Shown here: positions 7,096-10,603 of the stretch, piece by piece
Layout of the letters: each line of letters starts with the position of its first letter
Numbering within the stretch: position 1 is the first letter of the stretch
From: Sedimentisphaerales bacterium
Lineage (GTDB): Bacteria > Planctomycetota > Phycisphaerae > Sedimentisphaerales > SG8-4
Length of the DNA: 10,603 bases
Assembly: GCA_016932895.1 (NCBI GenBank)
Contig: JAFGCA010000709.1
Span: forward strand, 1 to 10,603
Direction of reading: 5' to 3'
Made by a program: the position numbers and the translations under genes
Notes under the pieces: generated by a model
What the model was told of the DNA's origin: nothing
What the model saw: the letters and a program-made list of their open reading frames with translations, nothing else
The model's database searches: none

Positions 7096-8385
7096 TCATC
7101 GCAGTAACCGCTCGATTTGCGCTACGCTCCTCTCAGTGGCACCCTGGTTTTTCCTTATTACGTCCTGACCGTCTCGGGCAGTTTTCTCCGCGTAGCCCGG
7201 CTCGGCGAGGCATTTTCTGACGGTGCGAAGCAGGGCGTCGCCGTCGGGTACCTGGATCGCTCCCTGTTGGGCCAGGAGGGCCTCGACGGTTTGCCGGAAG
7301 TTGAAGGCGTGCGGTCCGAACAGGGTGCATTTGCCCAAGGCGGCCGCTTCCATCATGTCCGAGCCGCCCATGGGAACGAGCGAGCGACCGACAAAGGCGA
7401 TCGTCGCCAGCGAGTAGAATTTGCGCAGGTCTCCCATCGTGTCGCCCAAGATGACGGCCTTGCTCTGGACAGGGGGGCGATCGGTGCTTCCCTTGAGCCG
7501 GCTGTACCGAACCAGCGGAAACCCCATCTGCTCGATGAGCTGGGCCACCTCGTCGAACCTCTCGGGCTTGCGCGGCACCACGGCCAGACGCACGCCGGCG
7601 AAGTCGGTCTCTTGTATCAGGGCCTTGTAAGCCTCGAGGATGATCTTTTCCTCATTTGGGCCGGTTCCGCCGGCCACCCACAGCCTGGCTCTCGCGAGAT
7701 TGAGCGTCTCGGCCAGCGCGTCCGCGCCGTCGATGCGGTCGGCGATCTGGGCTGTGTCGTATTTCAGCGAGTTCGTCACCACCACGCGCCGGGCAGAGCA
7801 CCCCAACTTTCGAAACCGATCCGCGTATTCTTCGGTTTGGGCCAGCACCAGGTCGATTTTTCCGAAGAAAAGCCGCGTGAGCCCCCGGACACGTCGGTAC
7901 TGCGCAAAGCTCTTGTCGCTGATTCGCCCATTGACGACCACGACGGGAACCTCGCGCCGGCGGGCCGTGAAGACGAAATTCGGCCAGACCTCAAGCTCCA
8001 TCAGCAGGCAGATGGTCGGATTGATGTGTCGAAAGGCGCGCCGCATGACCCAGGAGAAGTCGAACGGAAAGTAGAATACGCTGTACGTATCGCCAAAGAG
8101 CTTGGAGGCCCGGGCGAATCCCGTGTCGGTGGTGGTGCTCACGACGATCTCGAAGTCGCCGAACCGCTTTTCGAGTTCGGCCAGCAGCGTCTTGGCCGCA
8201 TTGACCTCCCCCACACTGACGGCATGCAGCCAGATGCATTTCTTCGAGTTCGTGCGGCGTTCAATCTTCCCGAATCGCTGCGCCCAACCCCGGCGATAGC
8301 GTCCATACCTCAGCCGCCGGTACAGAACGACAGGCACAAACGCAAGTCCTGCGAGCAGATAGAGGCAATCCAAAATGAACGGCAT
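7096..8385 (-). CDS. waaA: 3-deoxy-D-manno-octulosonic acid (Kdo) transferase
   Basis: This is a GT30 glycosyltransferase that adds Kdo from CMP-Kdo to the lipid A precursor at the cytoplasmic face of the inner membrane. The 429-aa length is close to that of the E. coli enzyme. Residues 3-22 form the N-terminal membrane anchor. Next come WLHAVSVGEVNAAK with the catalytic Glu60, STTTDTGFARA, LMELEVWPNF, VNGRISDKS, TNSLKYD, WVAGGTGPNEEK, VPRKPERFDEV, and the C-terminal sugar-nucleotide site VGRSLVPMGGSDMMEAAALG and FGPHAFNF. I placed the start at 8385: GAAAGG lies 6 nt upstream and the anchor begins right there. The longer frame to 8457 would start at a TTG that is itself part of the -35 box. 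It implies that the cell makes LPS or at least Kdo-lipid A. No other LPS gene is visible. Confidence 0.95.
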   Translation of the reverse strand: MPFILDCLYLLAGLAFVPVVLYRRLRYGRYRRGWAQRFGKIERRTNSKKCIWLHAVSVGEVNAAKTLLAELEKRFGDFEIVVSTTTDTGFARASKLFGDTYSVFYFPFDFSWVMRRAFRHINPTICLLMELEVWPNFVFTARRREVPVVVVNGRISDKSFAQYRRVRGLTRLFFGKIDLVLAQTEEYADRFRKLGCSARRVVVTNSLKYDTAQIADRIDGADALAETLNLARARLWVAGGTGPNEEKIILEAYKALIQETDFAGVRLAVVPRKPERFDEVAQLIEQMGFPLVRYSRLKGSTDRPPVQSKAVILGDTMGDLRKFYSLATIAFVGRSLVPMGGSDMMEAAALGKCTLFGPHAFNFRQTVEALLAQQGAIQVPDGDALLRTVRKCLAEPGYAEKTARDGQDVIRKNQGATERSVAQIERLLR

Positions 8386-8428
8386 CGAACGCCTTTCGAT
8401 CGTGCGGCACTCTCCCACCACCGTCGCA

Positions 8429-8457
8429 ATGATATGCGTACAAAGGCTTCGTGTCAA
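8429..8457 (-). promoter_or_regulatory. Strong sigma-70-type promoter of waaA
   Basis: Read on the minus strand, a perfect TTGACA (8457-8452), a 17-nt spacer and TATCAT (8434-8429, 5 of 6) precede the waaA ATG by about 43 nt. waaA therefore probably has its own transcript. The rest of the 150-nt gap up to 8535 shows nothing clear. Confidence 0.75.
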
Positions 8458-8535
8458 ATTCCGGTGTGGAGAATTTACCTGGCGCCCTCTCGGTCACGCG
8501 CCGCAGCACGGAGTCGCAGGAGACCGGTGGTGACG

Positions 8536-10074
8536 TCAAGGTTGCAGGGCGGCTACCCAAGCGTCCGCGAAGGCTTGCAAGTCACGGCGATCAATCAGCT
8601 CGTCGGTAAAGAAGTCACAGGCCACATTCCAGGTCGGATCGGCAGGAGTCGCGTGCCAGGCCGAGGCGAAGATGGCGAAGTCGGTCACGTCCACCACGTC
8701 ATCGTAGTTCAGGTCAATGTACGCGTACGGCACGGGATCCGAGACGTGCAAGAAGCCGGCACCGCCGACCGTCGGCTCGAGAACGAGGTTGCGGTTCCAG
8801 AAGAAGTTCATGCCGAGAATGCCGTCCAGAGACCCACCCTCCGGAGACTCCATATCAATTACGATGAACGGAACACGCGCAAACTCCATGGCACCGCCCA
8901 TGGCGTTGATGCGAACGTAGTCAATATAGTAGCCGGATGCCTGAGTCAGCCCTCCAATTCCGCAGACCTCGGCCGTAAAATCGGGCTCCAGCGGGAGATT
9001 CAACCTGGCGGCCATATTGGAGCTTATGGTCGAGCCCTGGGCCCCCGTGTCAAGAAGGACCCGCATGGTCTGTACGGGATTCAACGGGCCTATCTCACCG
9101 TGGGCCACGCTGAGCTCCGTGTAGAAATTGGCGCCTGTTGGAATGGACATGCTGGAGAGGGACAGTAAGGTGGGCGTCAGCGGCAGCATTTCTCCCAGAA
9201 TGTCGTCCAGGTCAGGGAACGCATAGTAGCTCGCCGTGGTAACCGGCGAAAGCCCCCCGAGTGCGATGGGGATGCGGCGCGGATAAACGACGGGCGAGGG
9301 GCTGTAAAAATCGAAGAGTTCAACGTTCGGGCTGATATACCTCTTGCCACGTACCACGACCTTGCGCGGCTGATCGACGCGGATCTCGGTCGTGTAAAAT
9401 GCCAGAAGGGGGGTCCCCACCACCGCGCGGATCTCTTCCCCGTTGTCGCAACTGATCTCGGGGGCTGCCAGGCCGCAGACGTTTGTGTGCCCGACGACGC
9501 GAGTCAGATCGAGTATTCCATCGGCGTCGATCGCTCCGAGCCCCGCGGTAAAGAACCCCATCGGTTGGGTAATCTGGGCTTCTATCATGCCGCCGGTACC
9601 GCCGAGAGGAAATGCGCTTGACGTCAGATTGTTGCCTTCCAGGCCCAGCATCAGTGCGCTCTGGCCTGCCGCCAGGTCGACTACTGAGCCGGTATCCAGA
9701 ACGCCAACGACGAAGTTTTCGTCAGCCGGCGCATTGAGCTCTCTGCCTACGTATGCTCCTTCCAGAGAGTGCTCCCAGTCAAAATCCTGCCAGGTCCTTG
9801 CGTCGGAAGTCGTGATGGCCACCAGGGGAGAGAATCCCATGACCGGCGGCTGCGGATAGGCCAGCGGTTGACTTGCCAGAGCTACGCTGTCGGAATACCC
9901 GGATTCCTGGGAATCCGCTTGTATAGACAGGATCCTCAGCCGGTGGGCCAAAGCGGGACGTGGCGACGGTTGTGCGATATTGGCAGTTTCCCCAGCCGGC
10001 ACTGCACCGGCCTGGAATGCGATCAGATAGAAGCCGGTGATTATCAAACCGAGCGCTGTACGGTGTTCCTTCAT
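8536..10074 (-). CDS. Secreted two-lobed aspartic-protease-like protein with dockerin-like tail
   Basis: The 512-aa protein has a Sec signal (residues 1 to about 27, with AGA or VPA as cleavage site). It contains two aspartic protease lobes. Lobe 1 has VGVLDTGSVVDLA (Asp127) and the hydrophobic-Gly motif VVGTPLL (Gly220). Lobe 2 has VLLDTGAQGSTIS (Asp342) and ILGMNFF (Gly421). The 215-residue gap between the two Asp, and 79-93 residues from Asp to Gly in each lobe, resemble the pepsin layout, though the local motifs look more like retropepsin-type bacterial proteins. Residues 454-509 carry two calcium-loop-like segments: DLNYDDVVDVTD (Asp, Asn, Asp, Asp, Asp at loop positions 1, 3, 5, 9, 12) and DFFTDELIDRRD, where Phe replaces the position-3 ligand. 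This is a dockerin or EF-hand type tail. It probably acts outside the cell or at its surface; substrate unknown. The start is fixed by GGGAGGAG and by a promoter upstream. The longer frame to 10179 is rejected because it starts upstream of that promoter. Confidence 0.85.
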   Translation of the reverse strand: MKEHRTALGLIITGFYLIAFQAGAVPAGETANIAQPSPRPALAHRLRILSIQADSQESGYSDSVALASQPLAYPQPPVMGFSPLVAITTSDARTWQDFDWEHSLEGAYVGRELNAPADENFVVGVLDTGSVVDLAAGQSALMLGLEGNNLTSSAFPLGGTGGMIEAQITQPMGFFTAGLGAIDADGILDLTRVVGHTNVCGLAAPEISCDNGEEIRAVVGTPLLAFYTTEIRVDQPRKVVVRGKRYISPNVELFDFYSPSPVVYPRRIPIALGGLSPVTTASYYAFPDLDDILGEMLPLTPTLLSLSSMSIPTGANFYTELSVAHGEIGPLNPVQTMRVLLDTGAQGSTISSNMAARLNLPLEPDFTAEVCGIGGLTQASGYYIDYVRINAMGGAMEFARVPFIVIDMESPEGGSLDGILGMNFFWNRNLVLEPTVGGAGFLHVSDPVPYAYIDLNYDDVVDVTDFAIFASAWHATPADPTWNVACDFFTDELIDRRDLQAFADAWVAALQP

Positions 10075-10077
10075 AAA

Positions 10078-10085
10078 CTCCTCCC
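10078..10085 (-). promoter_or_regulatory. Shine-Dalgarno site of the protease-like gene
   Basis: GGGAGGAG (minus strand) ends 3 nt before the ATG at 10074 and decides between that start and the longer frame to 10179. Confidence 0.7.
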
Positions 10086-10107
10086 AATTGTCTGTTCTAT
10101 ACGACTT

Positions 10108-10135
10108 ATTATAGCAGAATCGCGCTCCTTGTTCA
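10108..10135 (-). promoter_or_regulatory. Extended -10 promoter of the protease-like gene
   Basis: On the minus strand, TGAACA (10135-10130), 16 nt, and a perfect TATAAT (10113-10108) preceded by TG and one base form an extended -10 promoter. Transcription should begin near 10101, giving a leader of about 27 nt. Confidence 0.75.
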
Positions 10136-10263
10136 CTGGAAAAGACTTTGCGATGTTCCGTCGGAATCGTCATAACCATGCCGTGTACCGGGTTTTTCGA
10201 TGCCTCTCGCGGGCGTTGCGACGGCCTAACGCGTCAACCAAGCGGACGCTGTATTTTCCGGTC

Positions 10264-10292
10264 TTGACGAAATGGGCGTGCTGTAGTATACC
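10264..10292 (+). promoter_or_regulatory. Promoter of tRNA-Arg
   Basis: TTGACG (10264-10269), exactly 17 nt, then TATACC (10287-10292). The predicted start near 10299 is about 9 nt before the tRNA. The interval 10136-10263 holds no gene that I can support. Confidence 0.6.
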
Positions 10293-10307
10293 GTAAGAGG
10301 CAGTTAA

Positions 10308-10380
<73 letters not shown>

Positions 10381-10396
10381 TTTTTGTAAGTGCTTT

Positions 10397-10603
10397 CTAT
10401 GCAGCATCTTGTGGTTTTCCACTTTTGGGCTTCTTCGTCCGATAACCCATAAAATCGGCAAAGTGGGTCAGAAGTGGGTCAGTTTTGCCGCCGCCCCGGA
10501 TTTGCTCCAACAGCTTGCCCTGTAGGCGTTTGGCCTTCTCGACGTCCTCATCGTTGACACTGAGATAATACGTCTGCGTGGTGCGCATGTCACTGTGTCC
10601 GGC
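10397..10603 (-). CDS. Tyrosine recombinase/integrase, C-terminal fragment
   Basis: This is the last 68 residues of a tyrosine site-specific recombinase; the start lies beyond the right edge. The first visible residues, AGHSDMRTTQTYY, are the conserved box II: Gly-His, then the Tyr nucleophile (residue 12 of the fragment) that attacks DNA and forms the covalent intermediate. A helix with DEDVEKAKRLQGKLLEQ and a polar, basic tail follow. The frame continues open through the ATG at 10588 to the edge, so that ATG is internal. The gene ends 16 nt from the tRNA-Arg 3' end, as expected for an element inserted at a tRNA, and the element should extend to the right. An 11-bp tandem repeat lies in the tail. 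Confidence 0.88.
   Translation of the reverse strand, partial: AGHSDMRTTQTYYLSVNDEDVEKAKRLQGKLLEQIRGGGKTDPLLTHFADFMGYRTKKPKSGKPQDAA
10461..10482. repeat. Perfect 11-bp tandem repeat in the integrase tail
   Basis: AAGTGGGTCAG occurs twice back to back (10461-10471 and 10472-10482). The unit is not a multiple of 3, so if it is a recent duplication it changed the reading frame of the last ~25 residues. It could also be an old coding coincidence. Confidence 0.7.

Noticed and set aside
7117..9168. 683-aa plus-strand open frame
   Set aside because: It runs antisense across both waaA and the protease-like gene, which have clear family motifs, promoters and ribosome sites. It shows no motif of its own; long antisense frames are expected in GC-rich DNA.
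10075..10179. 35-residue N-terminal extension of the protease-like protein
   Set aside because: It starts upstream of the extended -10 promoter, contains the ribosome site as codons, and would bury the signal peptide.

Overview
The window most resembles a chromosome segment from a GC-rich planctomycete, probably of the Phycisphaerae type. The clues are a secreted protein ending in a dockerin/EF-hand-like tail of the style common in that group, a GH78 rhamnosidase, a Tat-exported sugar-isomerase-like protein, and a Kdo transferase, which implies lipid A and an outer membrane. The lineage call is an inference from protein style and not from a marker gene.

Layout. Positions 1-3762 (+) hold a carbohydrate region: the 3' part of a GH78 alpha-L-rhamnosidase, then a Tat-signal protein with an L-fucose/L-arabinose-isomerase-like C-terminal half. 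Positions 3945-7024 (+) look like one five-gene transcription unit: a 162-aa protein of unrecognised family, a lipoprotein that may resemble LolA, a stand-alone homocysteine S-methyltransferase domain, and a nucleotidyltransferase (MNT)/HEPN pair. Junctions are tight: a 3-nt gap, a 52-nt gap, an ATGA overlap and a GTGA overlap. Positions 7096-10074 (-) hold waaA (Kdo transferase) and, upstream of it, a secreted protein with two aspartic-protease DTG motifs and a dockerin-like tail. Each minus-strand gene has its own good sigma-70-like promoter. Positions 10264-10380 (+) hold a promoter and tRNA-Arg(CCG). From 10397 to the right edge (-) lies the C-terminal end of a tyrosine recombinase, 16 nt from the tRNA 3' end, so the window probably runs into an element integrated at this tRNA.

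How the genes may work together. The rhamnosidase would release rhamnose from plant or algal glycans or glycosides, and the exported isomerase-like protein may belong to the same carbohydrate function. The methyltransferase should make methionine but lacks a cobalamin or folate domain here, so a partner elsewhere would be needed if it works like MetH. The MNT/HEPN pair is arranged like a toxin-antitoxin module, but its HEPN protein lacks the usual RNase histidine. The points most worth a second look are the two-lobed aspartic-protease-like protein, the exported isomerase-fold protein, the MNT/HEPN pair tied to a methionine gene, and the tRNA/integrase boundary. I saw no CRISPR array, complete insertion sequence, rRNA or riboswitch.
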